The translations under genes were made by a program, and so were the position numbers. From the NCBI RefSeq assembly GCF_011300685.1, contig NZ_CP049864.1, positions 2,038,885 through 2,102,884 on the forward strand: 64,000 bases of DNA. The letters run 5' to 3'. This stretch comes from Lysobacter sp. HDW10 (GTDB taxonomy: Bacteria; Pseudomonadota; Gammaproteobacteria; Xanthomonadales; Xanthomonadaceae). This document shows, one piece after another, positions 35,067-46,887 of the stretch; the stretch's first letter is position 1; each line of letters starts with the position of its first letter. The notes beneath the pieces were generated by a model, which was not told where the DNA came from, did not search any database, and was given only the letters and a program-made list of their open reading frames with translations.

Positions 35067-37277
35067 ATGCGAATCAATCAGTTTGCGAAATCACCGCTCG
35101 CCGTGGCACTCACGGTCGGTTTGGGTCTCTCTGTTGCGGGCTGCGCCAGTAGTCCGGCGGTTTCCGAAGCCCCCACCGAAACAGGCACAACCGATATGTC
35201 CAACCAAACCGCCAGCAATCCGTTCTTCGAGACCAGTCCGCTCGAGTACGAATACCCACAATTCGACAAGATCAAAGTCACCCATTTCGGTCCTGCGTTT
35301 GATCGCGGTATGGCCGATCAAAAGGCCGAGTGGGACAAAATTGCGAACAACCCAGACGCGCCGACCTTCGAAAACACCATTCTCGAAATGGAAAAATCGG
35401 GTCAGCTCTTGAAGCGTGCGCGTTACGTGTTCAGCAATCTCACGAGTGCCGATTCCAATGACGCGATCAACGCGCTGGATTCCGAATACGCGCCAAAGTT
35501 TGAAGCGCATAGCGATAGCAAGTTCTTGAACGACACCTTGTTCAAGCGCATCGATGACCTCTATAGCCGTCGTAAGAGCTTGGGTCTCGACCCACAAAGC
35601 ATTCGACTGATCGAACGCTACGATCTCGACTTCGTGCGTGCCGGCGCGAAGCTTTCGCCTGCGCAGAAGGAACGCATCAAGGCCATCAATGGTCAAGTCG
35701 CAGCGCTGCAAACCAAGTTGCCACAAAACGTATTGGCCGAAGCCAATGATTCGGCAGTGATCGTCGATTCTGCAGACGAACTGAAAGGTCTTGATGCAGC
35801 AGCGATCAAAGTGCTTGCCGAAAATGCAAAGGCCAACGGCGCCGAAGGCAAATACCGGATCGCGCTGTTGAACACCACGCAGCAACCGATTCTGACCAAT
35901 CTCGACAACCGCGCATTGCGTGAACGCATTTTCAAAGCGTCGCTGGCGCGCGGCAGCCGCGGCAACCAGTTTGACAACACAGCACCGTTCTCTGAATTGG
36001 TGAAGCTGCGTGCAGAGAAGGCCAAGCTGTTGGGCTACCCGAACTACGCCTCGTACTCGATGGCGAAGGAAACGGCGAAGACGCCCGCAGCCGTCAATGC
36101 AATGCTCGACAAAATTGCAGGGCCTGCTGTCGCCAAAGCAAAAGAAGAAGGCAAATTGCTGCAGGGTTTGATTGACCAAGCGCAGAAGGCGAAGGGCGAG
36201 CCGACCTTCAAGCTCGAACCATGGGACTGGATGTTCTACAGCGAAAAACTGCGCAAAGAAAAGTACGCGTTTGACGAAGGCCAACTCAAGCCCTATCTCG
36301 AGTGGAGCAATGTGCTTGAGAACGGCGTGTTCTTCGCAGCACATGAGCTTTATGGCATCACGCTGAAGCGTCGTACCGATCTGCCTGTGTATCACCCCGA
36401 TGTGCGTACGTATGACGCGTACAACGCAGACGGCAGCAAGTTCGCCATTGTCATCGTTGACCCATTTGCACGCCCTTCCAAACAAGGCGGCGCTTGGATG
36501 TCGACCTATGTGGACCAAAACGCCCTGCTGGGTCAGCACACCGTGGCCGCATTGCACCTCAATGTGACGAAACCGGCGGCCGGCGAACCGGGTCTGATGT
36601 CTTGGGATGACGTGACAACCGCCTTCCACGAATTCGGTCACGTCTTACACGGCATTTTCTCTGACGTGAAGTACCCCTACTTCTCGGGCACCGACGTGCC
36701 GCGCGACTTCGTTGAGTTCCCGTCGCAAGTGAACGAAATGTGGGCAGAAGATCCGCGCGTGATCGCCAACTACGCCAAGCATTGGCAAACCGGTGAAGTG
36801 ATGCCGCGTGCCTTGCTCGACAAAGTGGCGAAGGCCTCCAAGTTCAACGCAGGCTTCGGCATGACGGAAATCATGGGCGCCACCTTGCTTGATCAACGCT
36901 GGCACCAAGTGTCGGCAGACAAGTTGCCGAATGCTGCAGGCGTGATGGCGTTTGAAGCCAAAGCACTGAAGGATGTCGGCTTGGATTACACGCCGGTGCC
37001 GCCGCGTTACCGCACGCCCTACTTCAAACACATCATGGAAGGCTATGCAGCGGGCTACTACGCTTACACCTGGTCTGAAGTCTTTGATGCGGACACGGTG
37101 GAGTGGATGCACAAGAATGGCGGTCTCACGCGCGCCAATGGCGATCGCTTCCGCAACATGCTGTTGTCCAAGGGCGGTAGTGAAGATGCCTTGGTGCTAT
37201 TCAAAAACTTCTACGGCGGCGAACCGGACATCCGTCCGTTGCTTGAACGCCATGACCTCGTGAAGGCCAAGAAGTAA
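35067..37277 (+). CDS. dcp: M3-family lipoprotein peptidase (dipeptidyl carboxypeptidase-like)
   Basis: I take ATG 35067 (MRINQFAKSPLAVALTVGLG, 736 residues); it starts a signal peptide ending in a lipobox VAGC, so the enzyme is probably a lipoprotein at the envelope. The zinc site is HEFGHVLHG, and FVEFPSQVNEMW and GYAAGYYAYTWSEV are M3A signatures. Dcp-type enzymes remove C-terminal dipeptides. E. coli Dcp has no lipobox, so the cellular location differs. fluC follows after seven bases. Confidence 0.88.
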   Translation: MRINQFAKSPLAVALTVGLGLSVAGCASSPAVSEAPTETGTTDMSNQTASNPFFETSPLEYEYPQFDKIKVTHFGPAFDRGMADQKAEWDKIANNPDAPTFENTILEMEKSGQLLKRARYVFSNLTSADSNDAINALDSEYAPKFEAHSDSKFLNDTLFKRIDDLYSRRKSLGLDPQSIRLIERYDLDFVRAGAKLSPAQKERIKAINGQVAALQTKLPQNVLAEANDSAVIVDSADELKGLDAAAIKVLAENAKANGAEGKYRIALLNTTQQPILTNLDNRALRERIFKASLARGSRGNQFDNTAPFSELVKLRAEKAKLLGYPNYASYSMAKETAKTPAAVNAMLDKIAGPAVAKAKEEGKLLQGLIDQAQKAKGEPTFKLEPWDWMFYSEKLRKEKYAFDEGQLKPYLEWSNVLENGVFFAAHELYGITLKRRTDLPVYHPDVRTYDAYNADGSKFAIVIVDPFARPSKQGGAWMSTYVDQNALLGQHTVAALHLNVTKPAAGEPGLMSWDDVTTAFHEFGHVLHGIFSDVKYPYFSGTDVPRDFVEFPSQVNEMWAEDPRVIANYAKHWQTGEVMPRALLDKVAKASKFNAGFGMTEIMGATLLDQRWHQVSADKLPNAAGVMAFEAKALKDVGLDYTPVPPRYRTPYFKHIMEGYAAGYYAYTWSEVFDADTVEWMHKNGGLTRANGDRFRNMLLSKGGSEDALVLFKNFYGGEPDIRPLLERHDLVKAKK

Positions 37278-37284
37278 GCACTCG

Positions 37285-37689
37285 TTGGACGCGTCACATT
37301 TGAAGTTAGCCCTGTGCGTCGCCGCTGGCGGCGCACTGGGTGCTTTGGCGCGTTATGCGTTTGCCATCGCAGCGACGTCACTCATGGGCGCGCAACGCGC
37401 CTATTTGGGCACATTGGCACTCAATGTCATTGGCTGCTTCGTTGCAGGTTTCGTGGTGGTCCTGATCACGCGGTGGTTTTCTGATCCTGCTGTCCCGCGC
37501 GCATTTCTCTTAATCGGCGTCATGGGCGGCTTCACCACGTTCTCTGCCTTCGGCTTGGAAACCGTGCAATTGATTCAAGCTGGCCTGTGGAGAACCGCCG
37601 CCGCATATGTGCTGGCAAGTATCGTCTTGGGCATCGCCGCGGCAGCAGCAGCCATGGCGTTGGCGTTTCGTTTTAGCACCGCGAATTGA
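37285..37689 (+). CDS. crcB: Fluoride channel FluC (CrcB)
   Basis: The 134-residue protein has four hydrophobic helices and FluC signatures: GGALGALARYA, LALNVIGCFVAG and GVMGGFTTFSAFGLE, including the TTFS track that lines the fluoride path. It exports fluoride as a dual-topology dimer. The start is TTG at 37285, seven bases behind the peptidase stop, so it depends on that transcript. No fluoride riboswitch is seen upstream of either gene. Confidence 0.92.
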   Translation: MDASHLKLALCVAAGGALGALARYAFAIAATSLMGAQRAYLGTLALNVIGCFVAGFVVVLITRWFSDPAVPRAFLLIGVMGGFTTFSAFGLETVQLIQAGLWRTAAAYVLASIVLGIAAAAAAMALAFRFSTAN

Positions 37690-37708
37690 CTGCGATCGAA
37701 TCGAACAC

Positions 37709-39133
37709 TCAACGCTGAACCTGAGGTGTGGCTTGCAATTGCGGATCCATGAACTGACGTTCAATCCCCACAGCCACACTGTTGATGATCGATGTGCTGC
37801 GCTCCAAAGTTTGCGCCGTTGCTTGTGCGCGATCGACATAAAAGCGCCGGCTTGCCGGTGAATTCGGCGCCCCATCAAATGCGATGAGGCCACCGCGATC
37901 CTGTGTGACTTGCAACTCTGCCACGTGTTTAAAACCACTCACGCGTGCCTCAGCCACAATGGCGCGCGCCAACCGCTCCGCATCGGTCTCGGTCATGGAC
38001 CCTAATTGACTGCCTACTTCTCCCGCCAGGTGCGCCTGTACTTGATGCAGAAGTCGAACGCTGTCGGTATCTGACAGGTCACAATTCGGTATGGGCACCT
38101 GTGTCTCTTTGACATGAACCGGAGGCGTCGGGACGTCGGTCCGTTTCACGGGAACTGGAATCACCGGCGCACTGATAGGCTCCGGATTGATCTGGATGGG
38201 CACATGATTGGCCATCTTGGCGATGTACTTTGCGTTGAGTGACTTCAATGCCGCATTCGGCACGGATGCGATGTCATCGACCATCTTGTCGACCGATTTC
38301 AAGATCGCGCTTTCATCCACGCTCGAAAGCAGGTCATCGATGCGTTTACTCGCGCCCTTCCCCACGATGGAATCGAGCGCAGATTGCATCGATTTGAATA
38401 TCGGTATGTCTTGTAGATCGTCGAGAAGCGATGGCTCATCGTCTTTCGGCTTCTTAGTTGAAGCCGTTTCGGACGGCGCTGGCTTGGCCGGCTTCTGAAC
38501 TTCGGCGACCGGATCCGGCGTACGCACAATCGTGCGACCGTCAAAGAGTCCTGCCCATGCTTCCTTTTTGCTTAAGCCTTCTTTACGCAACTGCGCGTAG
38601 TCGGCGCGCATGTCTTGCAGAAACGACCGTGTGACATCGAGATCGACTTGCGCCTTGTTGGATGTGCCCTTGCCATAGTGAGACGCGCCCGACTTGTAAG
38701 GGTCTGGCATGCCAGCCCACTCTTTAGAGAGTTCGTGCTGTGCAGCCTTTAATGAATTCTTGCCTTCGTTTTGAATGTAGGCCGCGATGCCAGGGCGTTT
38801 CTCCGTCAACAAATACTCGGAGAAGATGCGGTCTTGCAGTTCAGGTGTCAGCTTCTCAGAGCCTTTCAGTTTCAATGCATCGACGGCGTGCTTGGTTGTA
38901 TCGGGTGTGAGCTGATACAGACCGACAGCAAACACGGATTCAGGGTTCGACTTTGGCAACTTCTGCAGTGCCATCACTTCTTTAAGTGTGAGCGACGAAA
39001 AGTCTATGTCGCGCGCAGCAGGCACGATACTGCGGATCCCTTGTGCATCTGTTTGTGTGCCGCGATTGAATGCGTTGTAGGCCTTAGGACCTGATTCTGC
39101 ACGAACAAACAAGGCTTGGATGTCTGGTGTCAT
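37709..39133 (-). CDS. Lysozyme-like protein with XVIPCD tail, putative type IV effector
   Basis: This 474-residue protein has three parts. Residues 1-200 resemble phage-type lysozyme-like muramidases: RAESGPKAYNAFNRG with a likely catalytic Glu13, FAVGLYQLTPDTTK and YGKGTSNKAQ. Residues 200-350 are a Pro/Lys-rich linker. Residues 352-474 match the XVIPCD secretion domain: LLHQVQAHLAGEVG, MTETDAERLARAIVAEAR, FKHVAELQVTQDRGGLIAFDG and TAQTLERSTSIINS with a Gln-rich end. There is no signal peptide. In Xanthomonas and Stenotrophomonas such proteins are injected into rival bacteria by a type IV system. No cognate lipoprotein immunity gene or VirB/D genes are adjacent. Effector role is inferred, but the domain order is strong. 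Confidence 0.8.
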   Translation of the reverse strand: MTPDIQALFVRAESGPKAYNAFNRGTQTDAQGIRSIVPAARDIDFSSLTLKEVMALQKLPKSNPESVFAVGLYQLTPDTTKHAVDALKLKGSEKLTPELQDRIFSEYLLTEKRPGIAAYIQNEGKNSLKAAQHELSKEWAGMPDPYKSGASHYGKGTSNKAQVDLDVTRSFLQDMRADYAQLRKEGLSKKEAWAGLFDGRTIVRTPDPVAEVQKPAKPAPSETASTKKPKDDEPSLLDDLQDIPIFKSMQSALDSIVGKGASKRIDDLLSSVDESAILKSVDKMVDDIASVPNAALKSLNAKYIAKMANHVPIQINPEPISAPVIPVPVKRTDVPTPPVHVKETQVPIPNCDLSDTDSVRLLHQVQAHLAGEVGSQLGSMTETDAERLARAIVAEARVSGFKHVAELQVTQDRGGLIAFDGAPNSPASRRFYVDRAQATAQTLERSTSIINSVAVGIERQFMDPQLQATPQVQR

Positions 39134-39242
39134 GTGGACGGTCCTTCACGCTGGCCAAAGCTCCGTGGGATGGAGCCAACATGGCCATACTGAGGCGTTC
39201 CACTTTGTCGGACTATCGGGATTCCCTGATTCTGCCCACCAC

Positions 39243-39275
39243 AAAAACAATCAGGCCACCCGAAGGTGGCCTGAT
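39243..39275 (-). terminator. Intrinsic terminator of tRNA-Thr
   Basis: An 11-bp stem (39250-39260 with 39265-39275, ATCAGGCCACC and complement) and loop CGAA is followed on the reverse strand by a T-rich run (39249-39243). It lies eight bases behind the tRNA 3' end. Confidence 0.88.
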
Positions 39276-39283
39276 GTCGTTTC

Positions 39284-39359
39284 TGGTGCCGGAAATAGGA
39301 ATCGAACCTACGACCTACGCATTACGAATGCGCCGCTCTACCAACTGAGCTATTCCGGC
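39284..39359 (-). tRNA. tRNA-Thr (anticodon CGU)
   Basis: The reverse strand reads GCCGGAATAGCTCAGTTGG, with anticodon stem GCGCA/TGCGT around TTCGTAA (CGT), T-loop GTTCGATTC and encoded CCA. It is 76 nt and stands alone between its own promoter and terminator. Confidence 0.96.
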
Positions 39360-39368
39360 GAGCCGATA

Positions 39369-39397
39369 ATCTTAATCCAGCTCGCTTTTTTGGTCAA
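39369..39397 (-). promoter_or_regulatory. Sigma-70 promoter of tRNA-Thr
   Basis: On the reverse strand TTGACC (39397-39392), a 17-bp spacer and TAAGAT (39374-39369) lie nine bases before the tRNA 5' end. Spacing and match are good. Confidence 0.75.
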
Positions 39398-39426
39398 TTG
39401 GACGACCTTTCCGGACCCAATTCGCC

Positions 39427-42060
39427 TTACTTTTGCTTTGACAACCAGCGTTCAATTTGCGGACGCATGCGTTCACGCGCCTTGATGCGTGTTTCAATGC
39501 TGGTCACGGCATTTTCGGCGTCCTTACGTGAGCCCTCGGCAATGTACTTGCTGGCGAAATCACGAATCTTGGCCACCATTTCCGGCTTGCTTGAACCGCT
39601 GGCAATGCCCGGGAAGTAACGCGGCGCGGATGTCGAATCCACCAACTTGCTGACGGCTTCGCGGTTTTGCACGGCCCAATCAAAGGTCATGTCGGGATGC
39701 TCACCCGCCACGCCACGGATCATGCTGGCACTCATCGTCGCACCCGGCTCTTCGGTCAACGCCAAGGCCAACGCACGCTTAGCCAATGCTTCGTCCTTCG
39801 CGCCAGACAACATGGCGTACAACTGGCTCTTCACCAACGGATTGGTTTCGGCCTTCGCCATGGCATGCATCTTGTCCCATGTGGCCGCATCGGCGTTGTA
39901 TGCCACGATGCCGAACACGGTGCGACGCAGGGCCGGGGTCAGCGGCTTGGTGTCTTGGGCGGCATAACGCGCACGCGCTTCGGCGATCACGTCTTTGTCT
40001 TCCAAACCAGCCAGTGCGCCGACGACTGTGCGACGCAAGCCCTTCACGGCATCGCTGTCACCCGGACGATCTTCGAAACCGAGCTTTGCATAGGTCGGCT
40101 TGACGCGCTTGATGGCGAATGCACGGTACTTGGCTTGTGCGGCTTTGTCGCCCGTGAAGTAGACGTCGAGGCTCGACAGCACGCCAATCACTTGCGATTG
40201 GATGGTCGGGTCGGCGCTGCTATCGATCGACAATGCGAGGTCAAGGTAGTCCGACACCGGTTGCTTGCCGTTGACGCCGAAGGCCCACGCATCGACCAAG
40301 ATGCCGAACTGATCGACCGGCTTGATCGACTTGAACGACTTGTTCACCACGGCAAATTGCGCCGGTGCGTACAAGGTGCGGAAGTAGCCGGTTTGGCCCG
40401 CGTTGACGACCACCGGACCACAACCGTCGACGGTGATGCTGCCCTTGCCGTCGACAACCGTGGTACGCGCCACGGCATTGCCTGGCACCTGTGCCATCAC
40501 CGGCACGCGCCACTTCAATGCGGTCTTGTCGGGCATGTCACGGCTGTACTCACCTTGCGTCAAGTCGACCGTGGTCTTGCCTGCTTCGCACTTGGCGTTG
40601 GAGACGGTGATCATCGGCACGCCGGGTTGCGTGGTGAAGTCTTGTGCAATTGCGGTGATCGGATTGGTGCCGTCAGCGTCCATTGCGGCCCACAAATCAG
40701 CCGAAGCCGTGTTGCCGTAGGCATGCTTTTTCATGTAACGACGCACGCCGTCACGCCATTCGTTTTCGCCCTTGAATGCTTCGAGCATGGTGATAACCGC
40801 TTCACCCTTCGAATAGGTGATGGCATCAAATGCTTGGCTGGCTTGCTCAACCGTTTCGATGTGTTGCACGACCGGGTGGGTGGTGGACAGCGAGTCGCGG
40901 CCCATGGCGCCTTCGCGCGCACCGACGGCGTCAAAGGTTGTGTTCCATTCCGGATGCATTTCACGCGTTGCGCGGCTTTCCATCCACGATGCAAAACCTT
41001 CGTTCAACCACAGGTCGTCCCACCACTGCATGGTGACGAGGTTGCCGAACCATTGGTGGGCAATTTCGTGCGCTGCGGTCGAGAAGATACGACGCTTGTC
41101 GTTGTCGGTCGACACCTGCGGATTCACCAGCAAGGAATATTCAAAGGTGAAGATCCCACCCCAGTTTTCCATGGCACTGAAGAATTGGCTTTGACCCGGT
41201 GCAGCCACGTTGTCGAGTTTCGGCAGCGGGTAATCCACGCCAAAGTAATCGTTGTAACGCTTCACAACTTCAGCAGATCCGTCCAATGCATATTGCGCTT
41301 GGTCGACCATGCCCTTTTGCGTGACAACACCGATTTCGGTCTTACCCGACATCTTGGTGCGACGATCGAAGTCACCCACTGCGAAGAACAACAAATAGGT
41401 GGACATCTTCGGCGAGCGTTGGAACACGACTTTCTTCAAGCCGTTACCCGTCTTGGTGCTGCTGGTTTCCGGCATATTGCCGACGACCATTTGGTCTTCC
41501 GGCACGATGGCGGTGAGATCAAAGGTGGCTTTGAAATTCGGTTCATCCCACGACGGAATGAACGCACGCGCGTCCGAGTTTTCGAACTGTGTATAGAGGG
41601 CGCGCTTCGAGCCTTCTTTGGTGGTGTAGTCCAACGCGAACAAGCCATTGGCTTGCGTGTTGATCACACCTGAATAATTGATATTGAGCGTGTATTGGCC
41701 CGGTGCCAGCGCTTTGTCGAACGCAAAGCTGGCGGTTTGATTGTCTGCATCGACCGAAACCTTCGCTGCAATGGGCTTGCCTTTGGCAGGCACGAGCGAG
41801 GCATTCGCGATCTTCAAGCGCAAGGCTTGCAGTGTGATCGTGTTGGTCGGTTGCGACACTTCAACAGTGATGGCCACTTTGCCGTCGAAGGTCATGTCCT
41901 TCGCGTGCGGCGTGATCTCAACCGCGTAATGGGTCGGCGAAACGCCACGCGGCAATTGCGTGGTGACGCCTTGTGACTGGGCTGCGGCGGTTTGCGCCGA
42001 GGCATGTGGTGCGGCAGTGACGAGCGCGAGGGCGATCGCCGTAGCGAGAGTGAGACGCAT
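39427..42060 (-). CDS. M1-family zinc aminopeptidase, secreted
   Basis: The 877-residue protein has a Sec signal peptide (LTLATAIALALVTAAPHASA), the substrate-anchoring motif SAMENWGG (the usual GAMEN with Ser) and the zinc site HEIAHQWFGN followed by WLNEGFASW. A C-terminal ERAP1-like helical domain (after 530) completes the M1 architecture. It removes N-terminal residues from peptides, probably in the periplasm. It stands alone downstream of purA on the same strand, with a 79-base gap. Confidence 0.93.
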   Translation of the reverse strand: MRLTLATAIALALVTAAPHASAQTAAAQSQGVTTQLPRGVSPTHYAVEITPHAKDMTFDGKVAITVEVSQPTNTITLQALRLKIANASLVPAKGKPIAAKVSVDADNQTASFAFDKALAPGQYTLNINYSGVINTQANGLFALDYTTKEGSKRALYTQFENSDARAFIPSWDEPNFKATFDLTAIVPEDQMVVGNMPETSSTKTGNGLKKVVFQRSPKMSTYLLFFAVGDFDRRTKMSGKTEIGVVTQKGMVDQAQYALDGSAEVVKRYNDYFGVDYPLPKLDNVAAPGQSQFFSAMENWGGIFTFEYSLLVNPQVSTDNDKRRIFSTAAHEIAHQWFGNLVTMQWWDDLWLNEGFASWMESRATREMHPEWNTTFDAVGAREGAMGRDSLSTTHPVVQHIETVEQASQAFDAITYSKGEAVITMLEAFKGENEWRDGVRRYMKKHAYGNTASADLWAAMDADGTNPITAIAQDFTTQPGVPMITVSNAKCEAGKTTVDLTQGEYSRDMPDKTALKWRVPVMAQVPGNAVARTTVVDGKGSITVDGCGPVVVNAGQTGYFRTLYAPAQFAVVNKSFKSIKPVDQFGILVDAWAFGVNGKQPVSDYLDLALSIDSSADPTIQSQVIGVLSSLDVYFTGDKAAQAKYRAFAIKRVKPTYAKLGFEDRPGDSDAVKGLRRTVVGALAGLEDKDVIAEARARYAAQDTKPLTPALRRTVFGIVAYNADAATWDKMHAMAKAETNPLVKSQLYAMLSGAKDEALAKRALALALTEEPGATMSASMIRGVAGEHPDMTFDWAVQNREAVSKLVDSTSAPRYFPGIASGSSKPEMVAKIRDFASKYIAEGSRKDAENAVTSIETRIKARERMRPQIERWLSKQK

Positions 42061-42139
42061 TGGAGCTCCTGATCAATGCCTAAATTGGCAGCTGAACAAG
42101 ATAATGGGGCGCAATGGCCTTACGCCCCACTCCCAGAAG

Positions 42140-44378
<2,239 letters not shown>

Positions 44379-44382
<4 letters not shown>

Positions 44383-45464
44383 CGGCCGGTCTCTCCTCGG
44401 TCGAGCGTGCGGCCTTGGCGCGCAGGTCGAATAGTTTCAGTGCTGGTGGGTTCGGTTGCCACGACAGCGGCAGGTGCCGTCGTTTGCGTCGGCGCGGCGG
44501 ATGTCGCTGCGGCGGTCGGCAAACTGAAGTTCAAAATCTGCTTGCTGTCTGCGCCCACCACCTTGCGGTTGTTGGCCAACACGCCTTGCATGGTTTCCAG
44601 CCACATGCGTGTGCGGGTGGCTTCAGGTGCGACCTTGTACTGCGTGACGAGCGCGTTGAATCGATCCGCGTCACCGCTGGCGCGCGCGATTTCTGTGGTC
44701 TTGTAACCTTCGGCGATCGTGCGTGTACGAGCAGCCGCACCGCGTGCTTCAGGCACGACTTTCGCCGCGTAGGCGCGCGCTTCACTGATCAAGCGATCTT
44801 TATCTTGCTGTGCACTGTTGACGTCGTCGAAGGCCGGCTTGACCTCTTCAGGCGGACGCGCGTTTGGCAAGTTCAATTCGGTGACAACCAAACCGGTGCG
44901 ATACGCGTCGAGCGAACGCTGCAGGTTTGCACGTGACGTCACAGCCAAAGCATTGCGTGCGCCTAGCACGGTATCGAGATCGGAATGACCGACTTGTTCA
45001 CGCACGGCACTCAATGCGGCTTGTTTCAACATGTCGACGGCATCACGGGTGCCGAACACATAGCGTTCGGGATTCGAAATGCGGTACTGAACGTTGATTT
45101 CCACCGTCACGATATTTTCGTCGCGCGTTAGGATCGGCACGGATTCGCTATAGGTATTAATAGCCGTCGCGTTCACTTTGGTGACGCGTTCGAAGGGCCA
45201 CGGCAATTTGAGATTGGGGCCAGGTTGCATGGTGCGCACGTACTGACCGAAACGGACGACGACGCCACGTTGTTGTTCAGTCACCAGAACGACTGAAGAC
45301 ATCAACAGGGCCAAAACAACAGCAATGCCGACCCAGCGACCGATACCGGCGGGGTCTCCCCCCTGCAGTCGATTGAACAAGCCGGAGAATGGATTGCCCC
45401 CCGAACCTTTGTTGCGCTTAGGTTTGTCGTTGTTGCTATCCCTACCCGGGAGATTCCATGCCAT
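44379..45464 (-). CDS. hflK: FtsH modulator HflK
   Basis: This 361-residue SPFH protein has a glycine/asparagine-rich cytosolic start (MAWNLPGRDSNNDKPKRNKG), one membrane helix (IAVVLALLMSSVVLV) and the band-7 domain with RDENIVTVEINVQYRI and VVTELNLPNARPPEEVKPAF. It partners HflC. The Pro/Thr-rich C terminus is typical. It is 62 bases behind hflX. Confidence 0.95.
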
Positions 45465-45526
45465 GCAGGCGATTCCTATTTGAGCGTTGCAACACCTGTT
45501 GCAAGCCTAGTTTACGGATGTCCCAG

Positions 45527-46828
45527 TTAAATGGGGTCTTCTTCGTCCAAAGGCAAGAGCGGAATCAGCATTTCCGCGCCGGAAGCCGCCAATTTGCGTG
45601 CATCGACCTCGTCTAAATCGACATCGATCACGCGCTGGCCATGTTCATCCATGTGTTCGCGCGTGATGGCATCCAGGGCATGTAAGCGCGCGTAGAGCTT
45701 GCCCTCGCGCGGCGCCAATTGAATTCTGCCGGTGACGCGGCGCGCACCTAGAACTTCACCGATCATCCAGTTCAGGCCCGATAAGCCTTCGCCGGTTTTT
45801 GCGGAGAGCCAAACGCTGGAACGCGCGGTGTCTGAGCGTTGGGTGTCTGCGCGCGCGCCTTCGATTTGGTCGATCTTGTTGTACACAAGGATTTGCGGAA
45901 TATCACCCGCGCCGATTTCTTTCAAAACTTCATCGACTTGCCGAATGCGGATGGCGCGTTCGCTGTCTGCCGCATCAATCACGTGGAGCAACAAATCCGC
46001 TTCTCGCGCCTCTGACAACGTTGATCGGAAAGCCGCAACCAATTCGTGTGGCAGGTCGCGCACAAAGCCGACGGTGTCCGCAAGAATGACTGGGCCGGAT
46101 GGAATCGTGATTCGTCGCACCGTAGGGTCAAGCGTCGCGAATAATTGATCGGCTGCATAGGCTTCTGCACCGGTCAATGCATTGAACAAGGTGGATTTGC
46201 CTGCGTTTGTGTAGCCCACCAACGCAATACGTGGCATCTCACTACGCACGCGTGCGCGACGCAGTTGGCCACGTTGCACTTCGACCTTGTCGAGCTTGCG
46301 TTGTAATTGTTCCAGTCGTGTTTGCAGCAATCGACGGTCGGTTTCCAACTGGGTTTCACCGGGACCGCGCAAGCCGATTGAACCACCGCGTTGACGTTCC
46401 AAGTGGGTCCAGCCGCGCACGAGTCGCGTCGACATATGTTTGAGCTGCGCCAGTTCCACCTGCAATTTGCCTTCATGCGATTGCGCACGCTCGGCAAAGA
46501 TATCGAGGATCAAACCGGTACGATCCACCACGCGACGTTTGAACTCACGTTCAAGATTTCGTTCTTGGCCTGGCGACAACGCGAAGTTGACGAGAATCAA
46601 ATCTGCGTCTGTGGCATCGGCCATGGCCTTGAACTCGTCGAGCTTGCCGCTGCCGATCAAGATGGCCGGATTCGGGCGATCGATACGTGCACGACCTTCG
46701 GCCACGACCGTAGCGCCTGCCGAACGTGCAAGTTCATTGAATTCGTGAATAACTGCGTCATCCGCGACAGAACCCCTTTGCGGATGAATCAGAAGTGCGC
46801 GTTCACCACCGCGCGAGCGTTCAAACAA
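45527..46828 (-). CDS. hflX: Ribosome-associated GTPase HflX
   Basis: The 433-residue protein has the HflX N-terminal domain (LILVNFALSPGQERNLE), a coiled-coil segment (TRLEQLQRKLDKVEVQRGQ) and the G domain: GYTNAGKSTLFNAL, DTVGFVRDLP and VYNKIDQIE. HflX splits stalled ribosomes after heat stress in other bacteria. It lies 59 bases behind hfq. Confidence 0.96.
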   Translation of the reverse strand: MFERSRGGERALLIHPQRGSVADDAVIHEFNELARSAGATVVAEGRARIDRPNPAILIGSGKLDEFKAMADATDADLILVNFALSPGQERNLEREFKRRVVDRTGLILDIFAERAQSHEGKLQVELAQLKHMSTRLVRGWTHLERQRGGSIGLRGPGETQLETDRRLLQTRLEQLQRKLDKVEVQRGQLRRARVRSEMPRIALVGYTNAGKSTLFNALTGAEAYAADQLFATLDPTVRRITIPSGPVILADTVGFVRDLPHELVAAFRSTLSEAREADLLLHVIDAADSERAIRIRQVDEVLKEIGAGDIPQILVYNKIDQIEGARADTQRSDTARSSVWLSAKTGEGLSGLNWMIGEVLGARRVTGRIQLAPREGKLYARLHALDAITREHMDEHGQRVIDVDLDEVDARKLAASGAEMLIPLLPLDEEDPI

Positions 46829-46887
46829 CGAGGCAACTCCAGCTAGTCATGCCCATCATTTTAGCGGCTTTAAGGCCGGTGCCGGCC

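Noticed and set aside
35091-36641. A 516-codon reverse frame inside the M3 peptidase
   Set aside because: The forward frame carries HEFGH and other M3 motifs and a lipobox; the reverse one has no motif.
34934-37284. Fluoride riboswitch for fluC
   Set aside because: The seven bases before fluC and the 133 bases before the peptidase do not show the conserved crcB motif.
37709-39133. Phage endolysin remnant as explanation for the lysozyme-like gene
   Set aside because: The long linker and XVIPCD tail are not endolysin features, and no holin or phage gene is nearby; kept as an effector candidate.
39667-41673. A long open frame (668 codons) on the forward strand
   Set aside because: It is antisense to the M1 aminopeptidase, whose reverse frame has a signal peptide and complete zinc motifs. 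The forward translation shows no family motif; such open antisense frames follow from the codon bias.
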